64,000 nucleotides of DNA, from the NCBI RefSeq assembly GCF_018336155.1, contig NZ_JAGYHF010000005.1:1-64000 (forward strand), written 5' to 3'. The notes below the pieces were generated by a model. It was given only the letters and a program-made list of their open reading frames with translations, did not search any database and had not been told where the DNA came from. Source of the DNA: Pseudomonas rustica (GTDB lineage: Bacteria > Pseudomonadota > Gammaproteobacteria > Pseudomonadales > Pseudomonadaceae). The translations under genes were made by a program, and so were the position numbers. Positions 54,243-62,454 of this stretch are shown one piece after another (positions within the stretch are counted from its first letter, which is position 1; every line of letters begins with the position of its first letter).

Positions 54243-56591
54243 TTAAGCCGACTTGGCCATGATCAACCCCGTCTCACTCGCCGCTTCCAACCGGATCGCG
54301 ATGAACTTCGACGTCGGCGTATGGCTGCCATCCCCGGTGCTCTCCAGCGGCACCAACGGATTCACCTCCGGATAATAAGCCGCCGCCTGCCCCGCCGGAA
54401 TATCAAACGCCAGCAAGGTAAAACCCTTCACCCGACGCTCACGACCATCGTCCCACAGTGACACGATGTCAGCCTTCTGCCCCGGCCGGAAGCCCAGACG
54501 AATGATGTCCGCCTCGTTGGCGAACAACACATCACGCTGACCCTTCACTCCACGATAACGATCGTCGAGCCCATAAATCGTCGTGTTGTACTGATCGTGA
54601 GAACGCATCGATTGCAGGATCAGATCCGGCAGTTGTCCAGTCGCACGAGTGCGTTCGTGCACCAGATCTTTCGGCAGCATGTTCGCGCGGAAATTGGCGC
54701 GGCCCGACGGCGTGTTCCACTTGCGCGCACCAGCGCTGTTGCCAAGGTAGAAACCGCCCGGGTTTTTGACCTTCTCGTTGAATTCCTTGAAGCCCGGAAT
54801 GGTGTCGGCGATCAGTTCGCGAATGCGCGCGTAATCGGCCACCAGCCAATTCCAGTCCACCGGTTTGCTGCCCAGCGTAGCGGCGGCGATGCCGGCGATG
54901 ATCGACGGCTCAGAGCGCATCTGGTTCGACAGCGGCTGCAATTGGCCGTTGGAGGCGTGAACCATGCTGAACGAGTCTTCCACGGTGACCGCTTGCGGGC
55001 CTTCAGTCTGGATGTCGATGTCGGTGCGACCGAGGCAAGGCAGGATCAGCGCATCTTTACCGTGAACCAAGTGACTGCGGTTGAGCTTGGTGCTGATCTG
55101 CACGGTCAGGTCGCAATTGCTCAGCGCTTCGAAAGTGCGTGGGCTGTCCGGTGTGGCTTGAGCGAAGTTGCCGCCCAGACCGATAAAGACTTTTGCGCGA
55201 CCTTCGGCCATCGCATGGATCGCCTCGACCACGTTATGGCCGTTGTGACGCGGCACCTTGAACTGGAAGCGCCGCTCCAGCGAATCGAGGAACGCCACCG
55301 GCGGACGCTCGTTGATGCCCATCGTGCGGTCGCCCTGCACATTACTGTGACCGCGCACCGGGCACAGACCGGCGCCCGGTTTGCCGATGTTGCCGCGCAG
55401 CAGCATCAGGTTGGCGATTTCCTGAATGGTCGGCACCGAATGGCGGTGCTGGGTGATGCCCATCGCCCAGCACATGATTACGTTTTTGCCTCTGGCGTAC
55501 ATGCGAGCGGCTTGCTCGATGTCCACGAGGGTCAGGCCGGACTGTTCGACGATTTGTTCCCACGGTGTGTCATCAACGACACCGAGATACTCCAGCACAT
55601 TGGCGCTATGAGCATTGAGGAAGTCGTGATCGAACACCGCTGGCGCGCCAGCCTTCTGCGCATCGCGTTCCCATTGCAGGAGGAATTTGGCCATGCCGCG
55701 CAACAGCGCCATGTCGCCGCCGAGTGCCGGACGGAAGTAGGCGGTGTTGGTCGGCTTGTCGCCGTTGGTGAGCATTTCGATCGGGTGCTGCGGGTGCTGG
55801 AAACGTTCCAGGCCACGCTCTTTCAGCGGGTTGACGCACACCACTTGCGCGCCGCGTTTCACCGCTTCACGCAACGGTTCGAGCATGCGTGGGTGATTGG
55901 TGCCGGGGTTCTGGCCCCAGACGAAAATCGCATCGGCGTGTTCGAAATCATCGAAGGTCACGGTGCCTTTGCCGACGCCGACACTTTGCGCCAACGCCAC
56001 ACCGCTGGCCTCGTGGCACATGTTCGAGCAGTCAGGGAAATTGTTGGTACCGAAGGCGCGCACGAACAACTGGTACAAATAAGCCGCTTCGTTGCTCGCG
56101 CGGCCCGAGGTGTAAAATTCGGCCAGATCCGGGCTCGGCAGACTCTGCAGGTGTTTGGCGATCAGCGCGTAGGCGTCGTCCCAATTGATCGGTTTGTAGC
56201 GATCGGTTTCGGCATCGTAGACCATCGGCTCGGTCAGACGACCCTGATATTCCAGCCAGTAGTCGCTCTGCTCCAGCAACGAAGTGACGCTGTGTTTGGC
56301 GAAGAACTTGGCGTCGACACGACGCTTGGTCGCTTCCCAGTTCACCGCTTTCGCGCCGTTCTCGCAGAACTTGACCATGCCGCTTTCCGGCGAATCGCCC
56401 CACGCGCAACCCGGGCAGTCGAAGCCGCCGTTCTGGTTGGTCTTGAGCATCATGCGCAAGTTTTTCAGGGCGTTGTCGCTGGTCAACCAGGCCTGAGCCA
56501 CACTGATCAGCGCTCCCCAGCCCCCGGCTGCGCCTTTGTAAGGCTTGTAGCGCGGGACGGGTTTCTGGTCGGCTTGATGATGTTGGCTCAC
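54243..56591 (-). CDS. FdhF/YdeP-type molybdopterin oxidoreductase alpha subunit
   Basis: 782-residue bis-MGD molybdoenzyme of the FdhF/YdeP group, soluble and without a Tat signal. A CxxC pair occurs at FDCPGCAWGD (about residue 58). The presumed Mo-ligand cysteine is in SNMCHEASGVALA near residue 193, where formate dehydrogenases have Sec or Cys followed by His. Other motifs are FVWGQNPGTNHPRM and LRGNIGKPGAGLCPVRGHSN. The C-terminal cap includes SMRSHDQYNTTIYGLDDRYR. Adjoining fdhD supports activation by sulfur transfer to the cofactor. Real substrate is unknown; YdeP in E. coli is linked to acid resistance. Confidence 0.9.
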   Translation of the reverse strand: MSQHHQADQKPVPRYKPYKGAAGGWGALISVAQAWLTSDNALKNLRMMLKTNQNGGFDCPGCAWGDSPESGMVKFCENGAKAVNWEATKRRVDAKFFAKHSVTSLLEQSDYWLEYQGRLTEPMVYDAETDRYKPINWDDAYALIAKHLQSLPSPDLAEFYTSGRASNEAAYLYQLFVRAFGTNNFPDCSNMCHEASGVALAQSVGVGKGTVTFDDFEHADAIFVWGQNPGTNHPRMLEPLREAVKRGAQVVCVNPLKERGLERFQHPQHPIEMLTNGDKPTNTAYFRPALGGDMALLRGMAKFLLQWERDAQKAGAPAVFDHDFLNAHSANVLEYLGVVDDTPWEQIVEQSGLTLVDIEQAARMYARGKNVIMCWAMGITQHRHSVPTIQEIANLMLLRGNIGKPGAGLCPVRGHSNVQGDRTMGINERPPVAFLDSLERRFQFKVPRHNGHNVVEAIHAMAEGRAKVFIGLGGNFAQATPDSPRTFEALSNCDLTVQISTKLNRSHLVHGKDALILPCLGRTDIDIQTEGPQAVTVEDSFSMVHASNGQLQPLSNQMRSEPSIIAGIAAATLGSKPVDWNWLVADYARIRELIADTIPGFKEFNEKVKNPGGFYLGNSAGARKWNTPSGRANFRANMLPKDLVHERTRATGQLPDLILQSMRSHDQYNTTIYGLDDRYRGVKGQRDVLFANEADIIRLGFRPGQKADIVSLWDDGRERRVKGFTLLAFDIPAGQAAAYYPEVNPLVPLESTGDGSHTPTSKFIAIRLEAASETGLIMAKSA

Positions 56592-57427
56592 GCTTGATTC
56601 TCCATCGCGGGGCTATACACCCGCGGCGCACTTTTCTGCGGCAGGTGGATGAGATTGAGGTTGTGTCGACGGGCCCATTGCACGGCAAGGCCTGTAGGTG
56701 CGGACAGGCTGACCAGGGTCTGGATGCCGGCACGCAACACTTTCTGGATCAATTCGAGGCTGCAGCGGCTGGTGACAATTGCCAGTCCGCCTTCGGTGGA
56801 TATCTTCTGGCGGATCAGTCCGCCGATCAGTTTGTCGAGCGCGTTGTGCCGGCCAATGTCTTCGCGACCGAGCAGCAGTTCGCCGCTGGCGTTCATGAAC
56901 ACCGCCGCGTGTACCGCGCCGCAGTACTGGCCCAAAGGCTGAAACGCACTGATGCGCTGACGCAAACCATCAAGCCATTCAATCGGTGGCAACGGCGCTC
57001 CGGGTAGCACTTTCAGATCGGGCAAGGCCTGTTCAACGGCTTCGACGCCACACAATCCGCAACCACTGGTGCCAGCCATTTGCCGACGTTGCTGCTTGAG
57101 GTTCCAGAAGGCGCGGTTGGCGATGGTCACTTGCGCGTATTGCGCCGAGCCGGCGCCGGTCAGTTGCAGGTCATAGATGTCGGTCGCGTCTTCGATGATG
57201 CCGCTGCCGAGGCTGAAGCCGACGATGAAGTCTTCCAGGTCAGTCGGCGTCACCAGCATCACGGCTTGGCTGATGCCGTTGTAGGCGATCGCCAACGCGA
57301 CTTCCTCGGCGAGCGCAGTGCTCGCCGACTCTTCACGGGGAAGATCGCTGTAGCTGTAGGTCTGGCTGGCGGCAGGCGCGGGCGTTTCGAGTGCAGGCGC
57401 CGCGCAAGTTGGGCGCTTGGCGTTCAT
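56588..57427 (-). CDS. fdhD: Formate dehydrogenase accessory sulfurtransferase FdhD
   Basis: 279-residue cytosolic protein that passes sulfur from a cysteine desulfurase to the molybdenum cofactor of formate dehydrogenases. The CxxC loop lies in GTSGCGLCGVEAVEQ near residue 120, and VTSRCSLELIQKVLRAGIQT is typical. The N-terminal 40 residues are low-complexity. ATG at 57427. Its last four bases overlap the oxidoreductase start (ATGA), so the two are translated together. Confidence 0.94.
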   Translation of the reverse strand: MNAKRPTCAAPALETPAPAASQTYSYSDLPREESASTALAEEVALAIAYNGISQAVMLVTPTDLEDFIVGFSLGSGIIEDATDIYDLQLTGAGSAQYAQVTIANRAFWNLKQQRRQMAGTSGCGLCGVEAVEQALPDLKVLPGAPLPPIEWLDGLRQRISAFQPLGQYCGAVHAAVFMNASGELLLGREDIGRHNALDKLIGGLIRQKISTEGGLAIVTSRCSLELIQKVLRAGIQTLVSLSAPTGLAVQWARRHNLNLIHLPQKSAPRVYSPAMENQA

Positions 57428-57635
57428 GGCATCACCGACGGTTTGATCAACGTTAAGACTAGGCGCGTCAAGTTGTCGCGTCTAATCGCTACTGTCGATG
57501 TATTGATAGATGGCGTCGATCAAGGGGCCTTTTCCGTACGCATACGGTTACAGAGTCATTGGTCGGCTCGGAACCGGGTTTGCCTGACGTGGTCTAGGCT
57601 TGGGCATCTGGAACCCAAATCAAGGAGTGTGCGCT

Positions 57636-58076
57636 ATGAGTCTTTTGAGCTTTGTGAAAGAAGCGGGAGAGAAGCTGCTGGATCTGCTGACCCCCGGTAA
57701 CGCCAATGCCAGTGAGCAATTGAAGGATCACATCAATAAGGTCGGGCTGGGCAATCCGAATGTGCAGGCAACGGTAGACGGCGACAAAGTCACCGTGACC
57801 GGTGAGGTAGCGAGCCAGGAAGAGAAAGAAAAAATCCTGCTGGCTGTTGGCAACATTGCCGGTGTTGGCAGTGTTGATGATCAGATCACCGTGAGCGGCC
57901 CGGTTGTGACGGCTGCGCAGTTTGTTGTGGTCAAGTCGGGCGACACCCTCAGCGCGATTTCACTGCGCGTGTACGGTGATGCCAACAAGTATCAAAAGAT
58001 TTTCGATGCCAACAAACCGATGCTCAAGGATGTGAACAAAATCTATCCGGGTCAGACACTGCGTATTCCTGAGTAA
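57636..58076 (+). CDS. kbp: BON-LysM potassium-binding-type protein (Kbp/YgaU)
   Basis: 146-residue protein with a BON domain (about residues 25-88: [31 protein letters not shown]) and a C-terminal LysM domain (about 95-144: [34 protein letters not shown] end). It is like E. coli Kbp, a cytoplasmic K+-binding protein; no signal peptide is present. ATG at 57636 has AAGGAG at good spacing. It is divergent from fdhD across about 200 bases. Confidence 0.92.
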   Translation: MSLLSFVKEAGEKLLDLLTPGNANASEQLKDHINKVGLGNPNVQATVDGDKVTVTGEVASQEEKEKILLAVGNIAGVGSVDDQITVSGPVVTAAQFVVVKSGDTLSAISLRVYGDANKYQKIFDANKPMLKDVNKIYPGQTLRIPE

Positions 58077-58087
58077 TCCGCAAACCC

Positions 58088-58175
58088 TGTAGGAGCTGCC
58101 GCAGGCCGCGATCTTTTGATCTTGTTTTTTAACAAATCAAAGTCAAAAGATCGCAGCCTGCGGCAGCTCCTACAG
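58088..58175. repeat. REPIN-like inverted repeat (GTAGGAGCTGCCG family)
   Basis: TGTAGGAGCTGCCGCAGGCC with inverted AGCCTGCGGCAGCTCCTACA. Between convergent kbp and the HAD gene. Confidence 0.92.
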
Positions 58176-58180
58176 TGGGG

Positions 58181-58843
58181 TCACAGGCCTGAGATGAGGT
58201 CGCGGTAGTCTTCGACTGCCGCGAATTCGGCCGTGTCCTTCGGGCCTTTGCGGCTGTCGGGTTGTTTGACTGCCAGCAAGTGCGCCACCCCAAAATCCCG
58301 CGCACTGCGCAGAATCGGCAAGGTGTCGTCGATGAACAGACTGCGTGCCGGATCAAAACCGATATCTGCCTGCAACGCGTCCCAGAACTGCGGGTTTTCC
58401 TTGGGGAAACCGTAATCATGCGAGCTGATCAGCCGCTCGAAGTACGGCGCCAGTTCAATCCGTTCCAGCTTCAGCGACAATGAGTCACGGTGGGCGTTGG
58501 TGATCATGATCACCCGTTTACCGGCGCGTTTTATTGCTTCCAGAAAAGTATCCGCATCAGGACGCAAAGCGATCAGGTGCGCGGTTTCCTGTTTCAACTC
58601 ACGCACTGACAGCTTCAGTTCGCTGCTCCAGAAATCCAGGCAATACCACTGCAACTGACCGGCATGGCGTTCGAACAGTGGCTGCAATTCCATCTCGGCC
58701 ATTGCGCGGCTGACCCCGTGCAGTTCGGCGTAGCGCTGGGGCAGGTGTTCCAGCCAGAAATGGTTGTCGAAGTGCAGATCCAGCAGCGTGCCGTCCATGT
58801 CCAGCAGGACGGTATCGATGTCGGACCAGGGTAAAGAGGGCAT
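58181..58843 (-). CDS. yrfG: HAD-family GMP/IMP nucleotidase, YrfG type
   Basis: 220-residue haloacid-dehalogenase hydrolase. Motif I is DTVLLDMDGTLLDL (nucleophile Asp15, general acid Asp17), motif II VIMITNAHRDS, and motif III/IV lies at FPKENPQFWDAL and SLFIDDTLPILRSA. Length and sequence fit E. coli YrfG, a purine-nucleotide 5'-nucleotidase. ATG at 58843 is chosen over the frame's 14 upstream codons. It is divergent from nudE, as in other gammaproteobacteria where the two are neighbours. Confidence 0.9.
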   Translation of the reverse strand: MPSLPWSDIDTVLLDMDGTLLDLHFDNHFWLEHLPQRYAELHGVSRAMAEMELQPLFERHAGQLQWYCLDFWSSELKLSVRELKQETAHLIALRPDADTFLEAIKRAGKRVIMITNAHRDSLSLKLERIELAPYFERLISSHDYGFPKENPQFWDALQADIGFDPARSLFIDDTLPILRSARDFGVAHLLAVKQPDSRKGPKDTAEFAAVEDYRDLISGL

Positions 58844-58932
58844 GGCAACGTCTCGAAACGGTAGAAAGATATCCGACGTAAACAATCGGGAAAGCCGCGT
58901 TATAGTAGCGCGTTCACGCCAAGGAGCTTTGC

Positions 58933-59499
58933 ATGCGCCAGAAACCTACCGTACTCGCCCGCGAGATCGTCGCCACCAGTCGTCTGTTTTGCGTCGAAGA
59001 ACTCAAGCTGCGTTTTTCCAATGGCGTGGAGCGCACCTACGAGCGGCTGGTCGGCAAGGGCGCCGGCTATGGCGCGGTAATGATCGTGGCAATGCTCGAT
59101 GCCGAGCACGCGGTGCTGATCGAGGAATACTGCGGCGGAACTGACGAGTACGAATTGTCGCTGCCCAAAGGTTTGATCGAGCCGGGCGAAGACGTACTGG
59201 CGGCGGCTGAACGTGAGCTCAAGGAAGAAGCCGGGTTTGGCGCGCGGCAACTGGAACATCTGACCGAGCTGTCGCTGTCGCCCGGTTACATGAGCCAGAA
59301 GATTCAGGTGGTGCTGGCCACCGATCTCTACGAAGAGCGGCTGGAGGGCGACGAGCCCGAGCCGATGCGGGTCGACAAGGTCAATCTGCGTGATCTGTCG
59401 GCGCTGGCGCAAAATCCGCAATTCTCCGAAGGCCGCGCATTGGCGGCGCTGTATCTGACCCGTGACTTGCTGACGCAGCGTGGGTTCTTTCAGTCGTGA
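58933..59499 (+). CDS. nudE: ADP compounds hydrolase NudE
   Basis: 188-residue Nudix hydrolase acting on ADP-ribose, Ap3A and NADH-like substrates. The Nudix box GLIEPGEDVLAAAERELKEE plus AGF spans residues 80-102 and fits G-x5-E-x7-REUxEExGU. ATG at 58933 follows AAGGAG. cysQ follows at once on the same strand. Confidence 0.94.
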   Translation: MRQKPTVLAREIVATSRLFCVEELKLRFSNGVERTYERLVGKGAGYGAVMIVAMLDAEHAVLIEEYCGGTDEYELSLPKGLIEPGEDVLAAAERELKEEAGFGARQLEHLTELSLSPGYMSQKIQVVLATDLYEERLEGDEPEPMRVDKVNLRDLSALAQNPQFSEGRALAALYLTRDLLTQRGFFQS

Positions 59500-59510
59500 G
59501 TGACCTGTCG

Positions 59511-60338
59511 ATGAATTTCCCCCATCCGTTGATGGCGCCAGTGGTTGAACTGGCATTGCAGGCCGGCGAAGCGATTTTGCCGTTCTGGCGCGCAGGCGTT
59601 GAAGTCACCGCCAAGGCCGATGATTCACCGGTGACGGCGGCGGATCTGGCGGCGCACCATTTGATTCTGGCCGGGCTGACCGCGCTGGATCCGAGTATTC
59701 CGGTGCTGTCTGAAGAAGACGCGAACATTCCTCAAAACGTACGTGCCGGATGGACGCGCTGGTGGTTGGTGGATCCGCTGGATGGCACCAAAGAATTTAT
59801 CAGCGGCAGTGAAGAATTTACCGTGAACATTGCGCTGATCGAGAACGGTCGGGTGGTGTTTGGCGTGGTGTCGATGCCGACCAATGGTCGCTTTTACGTC
59901 GGTGGCGCGGGGCTTGGCGCGTGGCGTTGCGACAAGGGCGGCGCACCGGTTTCGATTCAGGTGCGGGATGTGCCCGAGCCGGGTGAAGCGTTTACGGTGG
60001 TGGCAAGTCGTCGGCATTCCAGTCCTGAGCAGGAGCGTTTGCTGGCGGGCTTGAGCGCCAGCCTCGGTGAACTGCAGTTGGCGAACATCGGCAGCTCGCT
60101 GAAGTTTTGCCTGCTGGCGGAAGGGGCTGCCGATTGCTATCCGCGACTGGCGCCGACTTCGCAGTGGGACACGGCGGCGGCGCAGGGTGTGCTGGAAGGG
60201 GCGGGGGGCGAGGTACTGGATTTACGCGGTGAGGCGTTTTGTTATCCGGCGCGGGAATCGCTGTTGAACGAATTCTTTTTAGCGCTGCCGGCGAAGGCTG
60301 CATGGCGGGCGAGGTTGTTGGAGTTGGCGCGGGGTTAA
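59511..60338 (+). CDS. cysQ: 3'(2'),5'-bisphosphate nucleotidase CysQ
   Basis: 275-residue Mg-dependent phosphatase that removes the 3'-phosphate of PAP, a by-product of sulfate assimilation. The metal site is seen in VLSEED near residue 70 and WWLVDPLDGTKEFISGSEEF near residues 83-102. APTSQWDTAAAQGVL near residue 220 is the other signature. ATG at 59511 gives MNFPHPLMAPVVELALQAG. A GTG at 59496 overlapping the nudE stop (GTGA) is an alternative, adding five residues. Confidence 0.93.
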   Translation: MNFPHPLMAPVVELALQAGEAILPFWRAGVEVTAKADDSPVTAADLAAHHLILAGLTALDPSIPVLSEEDANIPQNVRAGWTRWWLVDPLDGTKEFISGSEEFTVNIALIENGRVVFGVVSMPTNGRFYVGGAGLGAWRCDKGGAPVSIQVRDVPEPGEAFTVVASRRHSSPEQERLLAGLSASLGELQLANIGSSLKFCLLAEGAADCYPRLAPTSQWDTAAAQGVLEGAGGEVLDLRGEAFCYPARESLLNEFFLALPAKAAWRARLLELARG

Positions 60339-60355
60339 GTGAGCTGATCCAGAAT

Positions 60356-60606
60356 CCCCCTCACCCCAACCCTCTCCCCCAGGAGAGGGAGCCGATCTTT
60401 ATGCAGTTCAAACCTGAGTTCGACTCGATATCTCAGGTCGACGGATTCCGCTACAACGCCTCGGTCAGTCCCCTCTCCTTCAGGAGAGGGAGCTGATATT
60501 TATGCAGTTCAAAACCTGAGTTCGACTCGATATCTCAGGTCGATGCAAATCGAGAGAACAACCCGGTCAGTCCCCTCTCCCCCCGGGAGAGGGTTAGGGT
60601 GAGGGG
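60356..60606. repeat. Long inverted repeat with an internal 100-base tandem duplication
   Basis: Outer arms CCCCTCACCCCAACCCTCTC and GAGAGGGTTAGGGTGAGGGG. Inside, a unit starting AGGAGAGGGAGC at 60381 recurs at 60481. Both copies carry TATGCAGTTCAAA, CCTGAGTTCGACTCGATATC and TCAGGTCGA, then GGTCAGTCCCCTCTCC. It lies between convergent cysQ and the thioesterase gene. Same family as 31843 and 39084. Confidence 0.92.
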
Positions 60607-60616
60607 CTTTTGATCG

Positions 60617-61072
60617 TCAGCGGTGCAACACGTATTGCCCACTAAACGTCACCGCATCGACTTCACTCCCGACATTGACGATCCGCGTCTGCAACACCAA
60701 CCGCGCCCGCCCATACCGCTGATACATCGCCAAAAACTTCTTCCACGCCCGCTCATCAGGCGTCGGGCAAATCACCGTGGCATCCCCCGTCACCGGCAGC
60801 GGATAACTGATCTGCCCTTCCTGAATCACGATGTGCCCATCGGTGATCCCTTCTTCTTTCAAACGTAAATGCAACCAGCCCCAGCCGGCCAGCACCGCGC
60901 CGCAGTAGAGACTGCCGCCGAACATGGTGCTCTTGTGGTTGACGTTGGGATCGAGCGGCAAATACAAGCTCAATTGCTGCTCGCGCCAGTCGAGCACCCG
61001 CAGGCCCATGTCGCGGGTCAGCGGAATGTCGTGATGAAGCACCGACTCCAGATAACGACTGTCTGTGCTCAT
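60617..61072 (-). CDS. YiiD C-terminal-type thioesterase
   Basis: 151-residue hotdog protein matching the thioesterase half of YiiD/FabY-like proteins. The motif NVNHKSTMFGGSLYCGAVLA and GWGWLHLRL (about residues 43-71) is characteristic. It is not fused to an acetyltransferase domain here. Its ATG overlaps the dctD stop by four bases, so it is read with dctBD, although no metabolic link is clear. Confidence 0.85.
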   Translation of the reverse strand: MSTDSRYLESVLHHDIPLTRDMGLRVLDWREQQLSLYLPLDPNVNHKSTMFGGSLYCGAVLAGWGWLHLRLKEEGITDGHIVIQEGQISYPLPVTGDATVICPTPDERAWKKFLAMYQRYGRARLVLQTRIVNVGSEVDAVTFSGQYVLHR

Positions 61073-62454
61073 TCGTTTTCATCCCCGTGACTGCTGTCGC
61101 CGAAGTTCAGACCGTGCTTGCGCAGTTTGTCGTGCAAGGTCTTGCGCGGAACGCCCAGTGCTTCGGCGAGGCTGCGCACCGAGCTGTGCGAGCGCGCCAG
61201 TTCGGCAGCAATCAGCGATTTTTCGAAGTGTTCCACTTGTTCGCTTAGCCCGCCTTCGACAACTGCAACAGTCACACCGTCGACACCTTCAACAGCACTG
61301 TTATCCAGCGCCAGTTCCAGACCGAGGGCAAAGCGTTCTGCGGCGTTCTGCAATTCGCGCACGTTGCCAGGCCAGGTGTGGCGCAGCAGCAAGGCGCGCT
61401 GCGCCGGTTGCAGTTCGTGAGGTGGCAAACCGTGGCGGGCACTGGCTTCGTCGGCGTAATGCTGGAACAGCATCAGCGCATCTTCGCCACGTTCGCGCAG
61501 CGGCGGAATGCGCAGCGGCGCGACGTTGAGGCGGTAGTACAAGTCGGCGCGGAAACGCCCCTGATCAGCGGCCTGACGCAAGTCTTCCTTGGTCGCGGCG
61601 ATGACGCGGATGTCCAGCGGGATCAACTGATTGCCACCGAGTCGCTCGACCACACGCTCCTGGAGCATGCGCAGCAATTTCACCTGCACGTCCATGCTCA
61701 TGCTTTCGATTTCATCGAGAAACAGCGTGCCACCATTGGCGAATTCGAACTTGCCGATTCGGCGTTTCTGCGCGCCAGTGAAGGCGCCCGGTTCGTGGCC
61801 GAACAGTTCGCTTTCGACCACGGACTCGGCCAATGCGCCGGCGTTGATCGCCACAAACGGCCCGTTGCGTCGGCTCGACAGATCATGCAGCGCGCGGGCG
61901 ACGACCTCTTTGCCAGCGCCAGTTTCACCGAGGATCAGCACGTCAGCCTTGGTCGCCGCCAGTGCGCCAATTTGCTCACGCAGGCGCAGCATCGGCGCCG
62001 ATTGGCCGACCAGTCGCGCGCTCAATTCATTGCGATCACTGAGGGCCAGACGCAGGCTGCGGTTATCCAGCACCAGTCGGCGCAGGGCCAGCGCGCGGCG
62101 CACGCTGTCGAGCAGCGCATCACTGGCGAAGGGTTTTTCGAGAAAGTCATAAGCGCCGGCGCGCATCGCTTGCACCGCCAGCGGCACATCGCCGTGGCCG
62201 GTGATCAGCAGCACTGGCAATTCCGGATCCTGAGCGTGCAGTTCGCTGAGCAGTTCCAGCCCGTCCATGCCCGGCATGCGAATGTCGCTGACCACCACGC
62301 CGGGCCAGTCACGCTCAAGTTGTGCGGCGAGGCCTTTGGCTTCGGACAGCGGTAGGATTTTCAGGCCGGCCAGATCCAGAGTCTGGCCGAGGGCCTGACG
62401 CAGGTGCGGATCGTCGTCGATCAACACCACCTGAATGCGATTGTCGATGGTCAT
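61069..62454 (-). CDS. dctD: C4-dicarboxylate response regulator DctD (sigma-54 activator)
   Basis: 461-residue NtrC-class activator. The receiver has Asp57 in VVVSDIRMPGMDG and Lys in FLEKPFAS. The AAA+ domain has Walker A LGETGAGKEVVARAL, the sigma-54 contact loop GAFTGA, Walker B GTLFLDEI and the arginine-finger region. The C-terminal Fis-type HTH is VRSLAEALGVPRKTLHDKLR. Phosphorylated by DctB, it drives sigma-54 promoters of C4-dicarboxylate uptake. DctD is preferred to other NtrC relatives because of the DctB partner; the transporter genes are not in view. It overlaps dctB by four bases. Confidence 0.9.
   Translation of the reverse strand: MTIDNRIQVVLIDDDPHLRQALGQTLDLAGLKILPLSEAKGLAAQLERDWPGVVVSDIRMPGMDGLELLSELHAQDPELPVLLITGHGDVPLAVQAMRAGAYDFLEKPFASDALLDSVRRALALRRLVLDNRSLRLALSDRNELSARLVGQSAPMLRLREQIGALAATKADVLILGETGAGKEVVARALHDLSSRRNGPFVAINAGALAESVVESELFGHEPGAFTGAQKRRIGKFEFANGGTLFLDEIESMSMDVQVKLLRMLQERVVERLGGNQLIPLDIRVIAATKEDLRQAADQGRFRADLYYRLNVAPLRIPPLRERGEDALMLFQHYADEASARHGLPPHELQPAQRALLLRHTWPGNVRELQNAAERFALGLELALDNSAVEGVDGVTVAVVEGGLSEQVEHFEKSLIAAELARSHSSVRSLAEALGVPRKTLHDKLRKHGLNFGDSSHGDENE

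Noticed and set aside
54597..56597. Rightward open frame of 666 codons
   Set aside because: Antisense to the molybdoenzyme; histidine/arginine-rich with no motifs. Its length alone is not evidence.
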